Shown here: in pieces, positions 17,203-26,641 of the stretch
How positions within the stretch are numbered: position 1 is the first letter of the stretch
Layout: every line of letters starts with the position of its first letter
Origin: Shewanella pneumatophori
GTDB taxonomy: Bacteria; Pseudomonadota; Gammaproteobacteria; Enterobacterales; Shewanellaceae
NCBI RefSeq assembly: GCF_023283895.1
Contig: NZ_JAKILB010000019.1
Coordinates: forward strand, 1-64,000
DNA: 64,000 bases
Reading direction: 5' to 3'
Made by a program: the position numbers and the translations under genes
The notes under the pieces: generated by a model
The model's input: only the letters and a program-made list of their open reading frames with translations
Databases searched by the model: none
Told to the model about the DNA's origin: nothing

Positions 17203-19386
17203 ATGTTTAATATGCCGATAGGCCTGCGCACTAAAGTCGCTATATTGTCGTTATTTCTGCTCTGCCTACCTTGGCTTGGCTACCAGTATGTTTGGGAGAT
17301 GGAAAAGTATTTACGCCATGGTCAAGAAAGAACCCTTGAGGGTACCACTCAAGCACTTGCAACGGCTTTACATGAACGCCCCAAATTGTTTGATAGCCAA
17401 GCCAGCTTTTTAACCCAAGTAGAAAAAGGCCGTGACTTATATGCTTATCCACTTTCAGGCCCTATTCAGCTCGACGGCAAACTTGGCGATTGGAGTAGCT
17501 ATCGTCACCGTGCACTTAATTATGGTGCCGATTATCAGATCTATAAACGTGATGATAGCGCACCACTAAACTTAAGTTTTACCCATATGGTGGGTAAATA
17601 CGCGGGTTATCTTTATGCGTTTTTTGAGATCAACGATGCCAATGTGGTTTATCGTGGCAAAAACAGCTTAAGCATCGACAGAAACGATCATATCGCTATT
17701 GCGACCTTAGCACCCGATGGTCAATTTAGACGCTATATCATTGCCACCACGCAAGATGGCTGGATCAGTGCTTTTGAACTCCCCGAAGATCCTGCACTTA
17801 CCAAACCTGTCACCCCTGAAGTAAAAATTCAGGGTAAATGGACTAAAAGCAAACAAGGCTACAATGTTGAGCTTCGGATCCCACTCAACATGGTCGGCAG
17901 CAAGCTTGGCTTTGCTGTCTATGATGTCAATAACCCACGCAGTCGCGCACTCGATGCTGTAGTCGGCACGTCAGCCATTGACGATGTCAGTAAACTTGGC
18001 ACAGTGTTGGTACCCTCACCCGAAATTGAAAGCATTATTAAGGGGATGAGCCATAATAGCTCGCGAATTTGGGTGGTCGATAAACATGGCCGTGTATTGG
18101 CAAAATCTGGTGATATTCGCTCAGATAACAGCGTATGGTCACGCTCATCTATTGATATAGAAGATGATTCTGGATGGGGTAAATTTAAACGCCAATACCT
18201 GCATCCACTTTATTATAAAATCTTAACCACGCCTGCGAAGGACTTTATTGATTCGTTGCAAGACTCAACTGTGCTTCAAGGCAGCCATATCACCAAAGCA
18301 TTAAATGGTCAGCAAGGCTCCACCTGGCGGCTCACCCCCGATAGTAAAGCTGTAGTACTCGCTGCTGCCAGCCCGATTTGGATTGACGATAAAGTGATGG
18401 GCGTGGTCATTGCTGAAGAAACCACTCATGGCATTCGTACACTGCGCAACAAGGCGCTAGAAAAGCTGTTTAACGTTATTCTAACGGTGATGAGCATGGG
18501 CACTTTAGCGCTGTTTTTCTTTGCGTCTAATATCTCTAGTCGCATCCGTAAACTGCGCGATGAAGCAGAACAGGCCATTGATAGCCAAGGACGAATTAAA
18601 AATGAAATCCAAGGCTCTAAAGTACGTGATGAGATTGGTGATTTGTCACGCAGCTTTGCCAGTATTGTTAGCCGCTTAAGTCAATATACTCATTACCTAG
18701 AGAACATGTCTTCAAGGTTGTCCCATGAGCTACGCACACCTGTTGCAGTGGTTCGGTCGTCACTTGAGCATTTGGGTCTGCAAGAGTTAAATCCTGACAC
18801 CCGCAAATATGTTGATCGGGCGCAAGAAGGCGTAAATAGACTTAATATGATCCTCAATAATATGAGCGAGGCTACACGCCTAGAAGAAAGTCTGTCTCAC
18901 GCAGAAACTTCAGTATTCCCATTAGAAAAAGTGATCGGCGGCTGCATGCAGGGTTACCAGATGACCTATCCAACTCAAGCTTTTAGCTTAGATATCACGT
19001 CAGAATCAGCACCGGTTCTCGGCGTACCTGAGTATATTGCTCAATTAATGGATAAGCTCATCGCTAATGCACTCGAGTTTAGCCATGACCAAAGTCCCAT
19101 TGCCGTATCACTGCAACTAAAAGGTAAGTTTGCCGAGTTAAGTGTTAGTAACCAAGGGCCTGCACTACCCGATAATATGGCTGAACAAATATTTGAGTCT
19201 ATGGTGTCGGTACGCGCACAAAAATCACAAGATAAGCCGCACTTAGGCTTAGGTCTTTATATCGCCCGTTTAATTTGTCAATTTCACGATAGCAAAATCT
19301 TCGCTACTAACACTGAAGACAATGCAGGCAATATAAATGGGGTGCAGATCAGCATTCGGCTTCCGTTAAGTAAAGAAAGTTTGTAG
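17203..19386 (+). CDS. pdsS: Dedicated sortase system sensor histidine kinase
   Basis: A 727-residue inner-membrane kinase. TM1 lies at ~8-27 and TM2 at ~430-450, enclosing a ~400-residue periplasmic sensor. Part of the sensor (~residues 85-255), opening with LDGKLGDWSSY, reads like a CBM9/DOMON-type beta-sandwich. After TM2 come HAMP, HisKA (SHELRTPVAVVRSSLEHL, the phosphorylated His) and HATPase_c ending in LGLGLYIARLI. The first ATG in frame at 17203 is chosen; an upstream TTG at 17173 and a second ATG at 17212 are alternatives, and no strong RBS decides. The ligand is unknown; a sugar or polysaccharide is inference from the fold. Confidence 0.9.
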   Translation: MFNMPIGLRTKVAILSLFLLCLPWLGYQYVWEMEKYLRHGQERTLEGTTQALATALHERPKLFDSQASFLTQVEKGRDLYAYPLSGPIQLDGKLGDWSSYRHRALNYGADYQIYKRDDSAPLNLSFTHMVGKYAGYLYAFFEINDANVVYRGKNSLSIDRNDHIAIATLAPDGQFRRYIIATTQDGWISAFELPEDPALTKPVTPEVKIQGKWTKSKQGYNVELRIPLNMVGSKLGFAVYDVNNPRSRALDAVVGTSAIDDVSKLGTVLVPSPEIESIIKGMSHNSSRIWVVDKHGRVLAKSGDIRSDNSVWSRSSIDIEDDSGWGKFKRQYLHPLYYKILTTPAKDFIDSLQDSTVLQGSHITKALNGQQGSTWRLTPDSKAVVLAAASPIWIDDKVMGVVIAEETTHGIRTLRNKALEKLFNVILTVMSMGTLALFFFASNISSRIRKLRDEAEQAIDSQGRIKNEIQGSKVRDEIGDLSRSFASIVSRLSQYTHYLENMSSRLSHELRTPVAVVRSSLEHLGLQELNPDTRKYVDRAQEGVNRLNMILNNMSEATRLEESLSHAETSVFPLEKVIGGCMQGYQMTYPTQAFSLDITSESAPVLGVPEYIAQLMDKLIANALEFSHDQSPIAVSLQLKGKFAELSVSNQGPALPDNMAEQIFESMVSVRAQKSQDKPHLGLGLYIARLICQFHDSKIFATNTEDNAGNINGVQISIRLPLSKESL

Positions 19387-19413
19387 CAAGCTAAAAAATT
19401 GTCACTTTAATTT

Positions 19414-19437
19414 AGCCGTTTAGATGTTAAGATGGCT
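19414..19437 (+). promoter_or_regulatory. Candidate MetJ operator (three tandem met boxes)
   Basis: Three contiguous 8-mers, agccgttt, agatgtta and agatggct, match the met box AGACGTCT at 6, 5 and 6 of 8 positions. Met operators are tandem 8-bp boxes with exactly this phasing, and the block lies 28 bp before the metC start. MetJ with S-adenosylmethionine would repress here. Confidence 0.6.
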
Positions 19438-19465
19438 AAAAATAAAAACTGATGGAATACGTCCG

Positions 19466-20650
19466 ATGAAAAAAGAAACGCAGATAGTCAGTCTAGGCCG
19501 TGATAAAAAGTGGACTCAAGGAGTGATTAACCCTCCTGTCTACCGTGCATCAACTATGGTATTTGATACCATTGAAGATATGCGCTTTGCCGCTAAAAAT
19601 AAGGCCAACGGCGAAATGTTTTATGGCCGCCGTGGAGGCCCGACCCATTTTGCGTTTCAAGCAGCAATTGCAGAACTCGAAGGCGGCGTTGGTACAGCCC
19701 TGTATCCATCTGGTAGCGCTGCCATCAGTAATAGTTTGCTCTCGTTTTTAAAAGCAGGCGATCATCTACTTATGGTTGACAGTGCCTATGAGCCAACTAG
19801 AGACTTATGTAATAAATTACTAGCTGGTTATGGCATTGAAACCACCTATTATGATCCTATGATCGGTGATGGCATTGAGGCACTTATTCAGCCCAACACT
19901 AAAGTGCTATTTTTGGAATCTCCAGGGTCTATCACCATGGAGATTCAAGACGTTCCAACGCTAAGTCGTATCGCTCACCAGCACGATATTGTGGTAATGC
20001 TTGATAACACCTGGGCGTCTCCCATTAACTCGCGACCATTTGAAATGGGCGTAGATATTTCAATTCAAGCTGCCACCAAATACATTGTGGGTCACTCTGA
20101 TGTCATGATGGGAACGGCAACAGCTAATGAGAAACACTGGAAGCAATTAAGAGAAAACAGCTACCTGCTAGGCCAGTGCACTTCGCCAGATGATGTATAT
20201 CTAGCAAGTCGCGGATTGCGCACTTTAGGTATTCGTTTAGCTCAACATGAGCAAAACGCACTTAAAGTGGCTAATTGGCTTGCAAGCCGCCCAGAGGTTG
20301 ACCATTTGCGTCACCCGGCGTTTGAATCATGCCCGGGTCATGAGTTCTTTAAGCGCGACTTTAGTGCTTCTAACGGCTTATTCTCATTTGTGCTAAAGCA
20401 AGGTGATGTGCGCTCAGTAACCGCCTTTGTCGAAAATATGCAGCATTTTAAAATGGGCTTTTCATGGGGCGGATTTGAAAGCCTTATTTTGGGCGTTTTT
20501 GGTATAGACAAATTGCGCACAGCGACTAAATGGGATAGCAGTAAGCCATTAATTCGTTTGCATATAGGCCTTGAAAATGTCGATGATTTGATCGCTGATC
20601 TTGATGCCGCATTTGAGCGTTATAACTTAGCGCTTAACAACATAGGTTAA
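19466..20650 (+). CDS. metC: Cystathionine beta-lyase
   Basis: A 394-residue PLP enzyme of the Cys/Met metabolism family that splits cystathionine into homocysteine, pyruvate and ammonia, in methionine synthesis. Seen are the N-terminal TQIVSLGRDKKWTQG and INPPVYRASTMVFD blocks that align with E. coli MetC, the YPSGSAAI segment, and the PLP lysine in ATKYIVGHSDVMMG (~residue 208). I start at ATG 19466, where similarity begins; the ATG at 19424 is 14 codons upstream and overlaps the putative MetJ boxes. Terminator follows. Confidence 0.94.
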   Translation: MKKETQIVSLGRDKKWTQGVINPPVYRASTMVFDTIEDMRFAAKNKANGEMFYGRRGGPTHFAFQAAIAELEGGVGTALYPSGSAAISNSLLSFLKAGDHLLMVDSAYEPTRDLCNKLLAGYGIETTYYDPMIGDGIEALIQPNTKVLFLESPGSITMEIQDVPTLSRIAHQHDIVVMLDNTWASPINSRPFEMGVDISIQAATKYIVGHSDVMMGTATANEKHWKQLRENSYLLGQCTSPDDVYLASRGLRTLGIRLAQHEQNALKVANWLASRPEVDHLRHPAFESCPGHEFFKRDFSASNGLFSFVLKQGDVRSVTAFVENMQHFKMGFSWGGFESLILGVFGIDKLRTATKWDSSKPLIRLHIGLENVDDLIADLDAAFERYNLALNNIG

Positions 20651-20673
20651 GAGCCAAGTAATACAAACCCATT

Positions 20674-20704
20674 AAAAGCCAGCATATTCTGCTGGCTTTT
20701 TATT
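20674..20704 (+). terminator. Terminator after metC
   Basis: An 11-bp perfect stem (20674-20684 with 20690-20700), loop tattc, followed by T-rich sequence. Confidence 0.92.
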
Positions 20705-20867
20705 TAAGCCATCTTATAACAACTCAATATTATGGTGTTTCACTAAATAAAACCCTAATCTTCTCGGCATCAAACATTATCTTCCCCTTGTTAGGGCATA
20801 AGTTTATTTTAGCTATTTGGCAAAATATTCTATGATTATAGGCATCTATAAATTTACCGATAAACTT

Positions 20868-21443
20868 ATGATCAAAAAAATCGATTCATCACAAGGCTTC
20901 ACCTTAATAGAACTTGTGGTTGTTATTATTGTATTGGCTATTCTTGCTGTGGTTGCAAGCGCTAAATATATTGATCTGAAGCGGGATAGTGAAATAGCAA
21001 GAGTCCAAGCGACAGCTGCAGCGCTGGAACAGTCAGTGACTTTTGCTCATACCAAATGGCAATTAATCGGAGCCAATGATTCAATGAATGATCTGCCAGA
21101 TTTTGCTGGTGGTGAACTTGATATGAATAGTTTCGGGTATCCACTTGGAATAGATAAAAATTCACCTATGGGGCAACCTAAAAACATCGGTAAAGGTGAA
21201 CAAGGTTGCGTTGATTTATGGAATACCTTACAGCAAGATCCTGCAAGCGTGTCTTTATCAAACGTTGATAATGGCAGTGATTTTCAAGCTTACCGCCATC
21301 AAGCAGATACTAATCCTGATGGTCTAACCGAGTGTACCTATGTTCTGCGAACCCTTGGTGATACCCAAGGCCGTGAGCAGGCTGATATTAAAATTGTTTA
21401 TGATTCAGTGGCAGGCACAGTGAAATCTTTCATCAAAAGCTAG
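20868..21443 (+). CDS. Type IV prepilin-like protein (MSHA-type)
   Basis: A 191-residue prepilin. The leader MIKKIDSSQG is cut before FTLIELVVVIIVLAILA; Glu5 of the mature form and the hydrophobic N-terminal helix are the type III/IV prepilin signature. The globular part has two cysteines (GCVDLW and ECTYVL) that can form the C-terminal disulfide loop. I start at ATG 20868 because it gives a normal short leader; longer frames from 20817 or 20832 would add an atypical extension. RBS is weak. No assembly ATPase or prepilin peptidase is near, so it is an orphan that would use machinery encoded elsewhere. Confidence 0.88.
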   Translation: MIKKIDSSQGFTLIELVVVIIVLAILAVVASAKYIDLKRDSEIARVQATAAALEQSVTFAHTKWQLIGANDSMNDLPDFAGGELDMNSFGYPLGIDKNSPMGQPKNIGKGEQGCVDLWNTLQQDPASVSLSNVDNGSDFQAYRHQADTNPDGLTECTYVLRTLGDTQGREQADIKIVYDSVAGTVKSFIKS

Positions 21444-21478
21444 TTAACGATAACACCTTTATTCCTAAAACAGCGCGT

Positions 21479-21510
21479 AAAAAAGGGGGAACTAGATCCA
21501 CCCTTTTGTA
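21479..21510 (+). terminator. Terminator after the prepilin gene
   Basis: Imperfect stem aaaaggg.gga with tcc.ccctttt around a short loop. Confidence 0.65.
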
Positions 21511-21583
21511 TTATTAACGCCCTAGCCTAAATAAGGATGACACTCACATAGAAGTCAGTGCATATCTTAAGATATTAGTCAGC

Positions 21584-22075
21584 TTAATTACTCTTAATGC
21601 CACCAGCAATCCAAGCTTGGGTACCATATAACGGCACTGTTGATAGTGCATGTTTATGGCTGCCATTTGTTTCTTTGGTTGAATACGATAAATAGAGCAG
21701 TGTTTGATTTTCTGCATCATAAATGCGGCGCACTTTAAGCGATTTAAATAAAATGCTGAGTGATTCTTTGAACACTACTTCACCATTATTACTCTTATCG
21801 ATATTAGCAAGCTCTGCAGCTGTAATCGGCCCAGTTTGACGACAAGAAATGCTCATGTCTGATGGATCTGCAAGACTTAAATCAGCTTCGACGCGACTAA
21901 TATGACAAGTCACGCCCGGTATCTTAGGATCGTGGCGTGCATCAATAACCACATCCTTAGTGGTAAACAAACCTAAGCTCACTTTACCCACATCATCACC
22001 ACAACCGCTTAATCCCAAAGATAGCAATATTGCTAACCCTGTAGCTGAGAGTAACTTTTTGGTTAATTCAGTCAT
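21584..22075 (-). CDS. creA: CreA family lipoprotein
   Basis: A 163-residue envelope protein. The N-terminus (SATGLAILLSLGLSGCGDD) has a lipobox LSGC, so lipidation at Cys25 is predicted. The rest matches the CreA family: a TTKDVVIDARHDPKIPGVTCHISR segment (seen here split across the family core) and a conserved Cys pair (VTCHIS, ISCRQ). CreA proteins have unknown function; the E. coli gene sits beside creBC, but no creBCD is present here. ATG follows AAGGATAG. Single gene. Confidence 0.88.
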   Translation of the reverse strand: MTELTKKLLSATGLAILLSLGLSGCGDDVGKVSLGLFTTKDVVIDARHDPKIPGVTCHISRVEADLSLADPSDMSISCRQTGPITAAELANIDKSNNGEVVFKESLSILFKSLKVRRIYDAENQTLLYLSYSTKETNGSHKHALSTVPLYGTQAWIAGGIKSN

Positions 22076-22163
22076 ATCTATCCTTAAAAAACGATTATAT
22101 TCTTACTTAAACTAACTGATGCGATCAACGCAAAACGCTTACCTTGCTTCGTTTGCGCTAACT

Positions 22164-23534
22164 TTATGCAAACACTCTTTGAGCCCAACGCGTTAAACCC
22201 GCGGTTACACTACCAAAGTGATCACCAACAACAATCGGTATTTCAGGAAATAGCCCTGAAATACGTTTATAAATTGCCGGGCTTCTTGCCGTGCCACCAG
22301 TAACATAGATGCGATCAGGCATCACACCAGATTGTTCAAGCGCTTCACGCATTAACGCTTCCACTTTTGATAGCGGCATAGTAATGGCATTTTCAAAGTC
22401 AGCCTCACTGACTTTAGCATGTAGTCCGTTATCAATGTAATCCAGCGGTGTATCAACGCTATTGTGATCAGATAAAGCAATTTTACTTTGCTCTGCACTG
22501 CGCACTAATTTGTAGCCTAATTGCTCTTTTTGTACCTTGAGTAAACGCTTTATAAGGTCTGGACTTTGGGCATCTTTTATCAAATCTTCAATCAGCTTTT
22601 TAGAGGCTAAAGCACTAAAGTCTCGTTGTGCGCTGATATCATTAACCGCCACAGCATTCCAAAATGGCTTACTTGGAACCGGTAGTTTATTGGTCATCAA
22701 ACTCCCTAAACCAAGATGAGGCATAAATGATGCCATCGATAGTGCGATATCCAAATCGTTACCACCAATACGCTGACCACTATGACCTAAAAAGTCTTGG
22801 CTTCGGTCACGATTATCAATATGGCTTGGTCCCATTTTTACCATCGAGCAGTCGGTAGTACCACCACCAACATCGACTACAAGCACAGTCACGTCTTCTT
22901 GCAGCGAGGCTTCATAATCCATACCTGCCGCAAGAGGTTCAAATAAGAAATCAACCTCAGTAAAGCCAGCACGCTTTGCCGCTAACGATAAAATGGTTTC
23001 TGCTTGAATGTTACTTTGCTCGCCACCTATGCCTTGAAAGTTTACAGGTCGACCTATGACCGCATGAGTAATAACGCTGGCACCGTTTGCTAAACTCTTT
23101 TCTGCTTGTTTTTTGATGTGCATCATCATTAACGTCACAATGTCTTCAAACAAAGCAATTTGGCTATCATGCAAACCGCTCGCGCCTAGAAAAGATTTAG
23201 GAGAGCGAACATAAAAACCTTCGTCCGGCATATCTAAATAGGCTTCAATCGCTTGCTCACCCACAAAAACAGCTTGTTCGTTAGGTAATAAGTCTAACTC
23301 TCGACGTGCAGCTGCGCCGCGGCTCAATTGCGCTGCGCGCATACGGGCATATTCAGCTTGTTCCGCTTGAGGTAATTGTTTCAATACCGCTTCAGCAATA
23401 AGTTCACGATCCATCGCGTATAGCGTTGAACTTAAGTACTTGGAATCAGCAGATAAAGGAACTAAGCGTACTTCACCGTTTTCAATAACACCTATCGCGC
23501 AGTTAGCACTACCGTAGTCAAAACCTACAAACAT
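22164..23534 (-). CDS. yegD: YegD, Hsp70-family chaperone-like ATPase
   Basis: A 456-residue protein of the actin/Hsp70 superfamily. Phosphate-1 motif GFDYGSANCAIGV at the N-terminus, phosphate-2 VVDVGGGTTDCSMV (~220), and adenosine motif VTGGTARSPAI (~415) are visible. It lacks the long substrate-binding domain of DnaK, as is normal for YegD. Function is not established; chaperone-like ATPase is the family view. RBS AAGGGA precedes ATG. Downstream of trhO on the same strand but separated by a terminator. Confidence 0.92.
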   Translation of the reverse strand: MFVGFDYGSANCAIGVIENGEVRLVPLSADSKYLSSTLYAMDRELIAEAVLKQLPQAEQAEYARMRAAQLSRGAAARRELDLLPNEQAVFVGEQAIEAYLDMPDEGFYVRSPKSFLGASGLHDSQIALFEDIVTLMMMHIKKQAEKSLANGASVITHAVIGRPVNFQGIGGEQSNIQAETILSLAAKRAGFTEVDFLFEPLAAGMDYEASLQEDVTVLVVDVGGGTTDCSMVKMGPSHIDNRDRSQDFLGHSGQRIGGNDLDIALSMASFMPHLGLGSLMTNKLPVPSKPFWNAVAVNDISAQRDFSALASKKLIEDLIKDAQSPDLIKRLLKVQKEQLGYKLVRSAEQSKIALSDHNSVDTPLDYIDNGLHAKVSEADFENAITMPLSKVEALMREALEQSGVMPDRIYVTGGTARSPAIYKRISGLFPEIPIVVGDHFGSVTAGLTRWAQRVFA

Positions 23535-23611
23535 TCCCTTATCCTTTAACGCGTAAAAAAGCCGTGCAAAATAGCACAGACAGACTCAAGGAAAAAGTGG
23601 ATTTTGGAAAT

Positions 23612-23640
23612 AAAAAAAGCAGCCTATAGCTGCTTTTAAT
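23612..23640 (-). terminator. Terminator after trhO (minus strand)
   Basis: Stem aaaagcagc with gctgctttt and a 5-nt loop; on the minus strand the stem is followed by a T-run. Confidence 0.85.
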
Positions 23641-23702
23641 GCATAAGTTTGATCTGAATATTATCTAATTAAGCTTATGTAACAGTTTTTTTAGTTACCG
23701 CC

Positions 23703-24686
23703 TTATGCAGTTTTATCATTTTGTGCTTTTTTAAGTTGCTCTTTTTTAGCACGTCGAGACTCAATAACCTGACTGACATCACTACCAATATGCGCTTCAC
23801 CGCGCTGCTTAGATAGCTGAACTTGACGCTCACGCTCAATAAAACGTTGGCGCTGTTTTTCGCTAGTTTTATCAATACAGTGCAGACAACTCACACCTTG
23901 CACAAAACTGTCTAGCGCCATCTCTTGTTCAGTCACCGGCATACGGCAGGCATTACACTGATCGTATTGGCCCTTTTCTAAATCGTGGTTAACCGCGACT
24001 CGATTATCAAACACAAAGCATTCACCTTGCCAGAGACTTTCCTCTTGTTCGACTTCTTCAAGATACTTTAAGATCCCACCTTCTAAATGGTAAACCTCAT
24101 CAAAACCTTGCTCTTTTAGGTAGGCCGTTGATTTTTCGCAGCGGATACCACCAGTACAGAACATCGCTACTTTCTTATGCTTAGCAGGATCAAGGTTTTG
24201 TTTAACGTAATCAGGAAACTCTCTAAAAGTGTCGGTTTGCGGATCAACAGCGTTCTTAAATGTACCAATTTGCACTTCATAATCATTACGAGTATCAACT
24301 AATAACACCTCAGGATCAGAAATCAGTGTATTCCAATCTTTAGGCTTTACATAAGTACCGACCACTTTATTAGGATCAATACCTTCAACGCCCATGGTCA
24401 CGATTTCTTTTTTCAATTTAACCTTAGTGCGATAAAACGGCATGCTGTCGTCAAAAGACAATTTATAGACAATGTTGTCTAAACCCGGCTGAGTGGCCAA
24501 CCAAGCAAGTAAGTTATCAATTGCGATTTGTGAGCCGGCAACGGTACCGTTAATTCCCTCACTCGCAATGAGTAATGTGCCTTTAATCTCAGACTCTTGC
24601 ATTACATTGAGTAAAGGCGCTTGTAACTTTTCAAAGTCTGTGAGCGTTACAAACTTATACATGGCACATACAACAACTTTTGACAT
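23703..24686 (-). CDS. trhO: Oxygen-dependent tRNA uridine(34) hydroxylase TrhO
   Basis: A 327-residue YceA/TrhO protein that makes 5-hydroxyuridine at tRNA position 34, the first step toward cmo5U. The N-terminal ~100 residues are the family-specific domain ([17 protein letters not shown]), the middle is a rhodanese domain with catalytic Cys in [12 protein letters not shown] (~residue 180), and the C-terminus has two Cys pairs (CNACRMP, CLHCID) likely to bind metal, then a charged tail. I take the ATG at 24686 because the AAGGG site spaces properly to it; the ATG at 24692 abuts the RBS. Confidence 0.93.
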   Translation of the reverse strand: MSKVVVCAMYKFVTLTDFEKLQAPLLNVMQESEIKGTLLIASEGINGTVAGSQIAIDNLLAWLATQPGLDNIVYKLSFDDSMPFYRTKVKLKKEIVTMGVEGIDPNKVVGTYVKPKDWNTLISDPEVLLVDTRNDYEVQIGTFKNAVDPQTDTFREFPDYVKQNLDPAKHKKVAMFCTGGIRCEKSTAYLKEQGFDEVYHLEGGILKYLEEVEQEESLWQGECFVFDNRVAVNHDLEKGQYDQCNACRMPVTEQEMALDSFVQGVSCLHCIDKTSEKQRQRFIERERQVQLSKQRGEAHIGSDVSQVIESRRAKKEQLKKAQNDKTA

Positions 24687-25013
24687 AATCATCCCTTATT
24701 CGGCTAGCTGGAGCTTAATCTCCAGTGCTAATCATTGTGAACACCCACGAAACGTGAGCAGCCACACAAAATTCAGCGCGAATACTACATTAATCACAGT
24801 GTGACAAACAGGCACAAAAAGTATGGTTATTAACCAGCAGCTCACACCAAGACTTGATTAATTCTTTAATCTATAAAAACTAGAGCATTAAGCAGATGCG
24901 CATTTGCAGTAGCCCTGTACGATATTGCAATAGTAAGAATTTGATAAAAGATTGTTATTTTGCGCTCGAAAGTTAAAAATACTCCGCATAACTTACTTAT
25001 AAAAAGTCGCAAT
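24687..25013. other. Divergent intergenic region, trhO and GST gene
   Basis: 327 bp, no credible ORF, repeat or hairpin. It should contain both promoters, but no strong consensus element stands out. Confidence 0.4.
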
Positions 25014-25676
25014 ATGTCTCTGCCTACCCTTTACTCTTTTAGACGCTGCCCTTATGCTATGCGCGCCCGACTTGGCATAATGTTATCAGGTCAATCAGTT
25101 GATTTAAGAGAAATCATTCTTAAGCACAAACCGCAGGCTATGCTTGATGCATCCCCTAAAGGCACTGTTCCCGTACTTATTTTGCAAGATGGTAGCGTAG
25201 TTGAAGAAAGTATTGAGATCATGTGCTGGGCCTTAGCTAAAAACGATCCTAGTGATTTACTACTGCAGCGTAGACCGGCACTACAAGAAGTCGCCCAAGC
25301 GCTGATTCAAACCAATGATGACAGTTTTAAACCTTGGTTAGATAAGTACAAATATGCAGATAGGCATCCCGACATGTCGGAGCAATATTATCGACAACAA
25401 GGTGAAAGCTTTATTAGTCAGCTTGAAAACTTACTAACCAAAAACCAGCAGTTGCTCGCAGATAAGCCCTGCATTGCTGATTACGCGATTTTTCCTTTTA
25501 TTAGGCAGTTTGCGGGGGTAGATAAAACATGGTTTGATAATGCTGCTTACCCTAACGTGCAGCGCTGGCTAACATCGCATATCCAAAGTGATGCATTTAC
25601 AGCAATCATGCAAAAGTACCCCACTTGGCTTGAAAGCAATCAAAGCTTTGAGTTTGGGGAGCAGCATAAAAGCTAA
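25014..25676 (+). CDS. Glutathione S-transferase family protein
   Basis: A 220-residue GST-fold protein. The N-terminal thioredoxin-like domain begins LYSFRRCPYAMRARL; the CPYA motif is of glutaredoxin/omega-class type, suggesting thiol-transferase chemistry through that Cys rather than Ser/Tyr-type conjugation. The cis-Pro segment GTVPVLIL and VVEESIEIM complete the glutathione site; residues ~90-210 are helical with an IADYAIFPFIRQF core. I start at ATG 25014 because the domain begins there, though the RBS is weak; an upstream frame from 24960 has no support. Substrate unknown. Confidence 0.88.
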   Translation: MSLPTLYSFRRCPYAMRARLGIMLSGQSVDLREIILKHKPQAMLDASPKGTVPVLILQDGSVVEESIEIMCWALAKNDPSDLLLQRRPALQEVAQALIQTNDDSFKPWLDKYKYADRHPDMSEQYYRQQGESFISQLENLLTKNQQLLADKPCIADYAIFPFIRQFAGVDKTWFDNAAYPNVQRWLTSHIQSDAFTAIMQKYPTWLESNQSFEFGEQHKS

Positions 25677-25800
25677 TTAATCTAACTAGCCTATTTAAGT
25701 GTTCGCAGGCTTAAATCAAGGCCAAAGAAATAGCATCAAGTTTGAAGCCATTTCTAATTACTAGCCATTAAATGATTACAACACTCGATATTTTCATTTT

Positions 25801-25828
25801 ATGTGCCAGCAAACATCTGCTGGCACAT
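25801..25828. terminator. Hairpin between convergent genes
   Basis: A perfect 11-bp stem (atgtgccagca with tgctggcacat) with 6-nt loop, between the convergent GST and LysE genes. No T-run follows on either strand, so termination would not be classical. Confidence 0.45.
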
Positions 25829-25949
25829 TGCTCTGCTACTTGCCGCAAATAATGACAAGTAACTCGTTATAGTGACTAACCAATAACGCATAAATTCTCG
25901 TGCTTTATGAGCTATAACCGTTCACAGTAGCTATGAGTATTAAGTGTCA

Positions 25950-26555
25950 TTAGTGAATAATGAGTGGAATGGTAACCAACAATAAAGCCCCCATAAACCA
26001 GTTGAAATATTGCCGCCTTTTTGGGGTATCGAGTTTGCGGCGAATTGTCGCCCCCAAAACAACCCAGGTTAGCGATGTAGGCAAACCAACAATATTAAAT
26101 ACTACCACTCCCATAATGGCTGTAAGCCAGTAAGCTTCACCCGATATTGTAAATGCAGTACATAACGTAATCGTTGCTAGCCACGACTTAGGGTTAATGC
26201 ATTGGAACAGGGCTGACTCTTTAATCGTCATTGGTCTTAATCTCTCTATCTGGCTCACATCATCAACCGGCATTGTTATCACTTTATAAGCCAGCAAAAC
26301 CAGATATGCTAGAGACAATATTTGCAATGCCTGATGCATAACAGGAAAAGCTTCAAACATACTGCCTAGCCCAAGTAATATCGCAATATGCAGTAAGGTT
26401 TGCCCAAGCCTAATGCCTACAATATGTGGCATGGTGCGGCGTACACCAAAATTAGCCCCCGAAGTCGCTAACAATATATTATTAGGCCCCGGAGTCATCG
26501 TCATTGTGGCACAAAATATCGCAGCCGATACCACTAGAGTCCAAATCCCATCCAT
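25950..26555 (-). CDS. LysE family amino-acid exporter
   Basis: A 201-residue inner-membrane protein with about six hydrophobic helices and the family motif MTMTPGPNNILLATSGANFG near the N-terminus. LysE/RhtB proteins export amino acids or related metabolites. I start at ATG 26555, preceded by AAAGGAGA; upstream frame to 26621 is not supported. It is divergent from a MocR-type regulator 165 bp away, an arrangement in which the regulator often controls the exporter. The substrate is not predictable. Confidence 0.9.
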   Translation of the reverse strand: MDGIWTLVVSAAIFCATMTMTPGPNNILLATSGANFGVRRTMPHIVGIRLGQTLLHIAILLGLGSMFEAFPVMHQALQILSLAYLVLLAYKVITMPVDDVSQIERLRPMTIKESALFQCINPKSWLATITLCTAFTISGEAYWLTAIMGVVVFNIVGLPTSLTWVVLGATIRRKLDTPKRRQYFNWFMGALLLVTIPLIIH

Positions 26556-26641
26556 TTGCTTCTCCTTTACTTCATATTCAGCGAGTACAATACAAAAACT
26601 GTCCCAATCCCCTCTGTGCAATTATTCAAAACAAAAATTGT

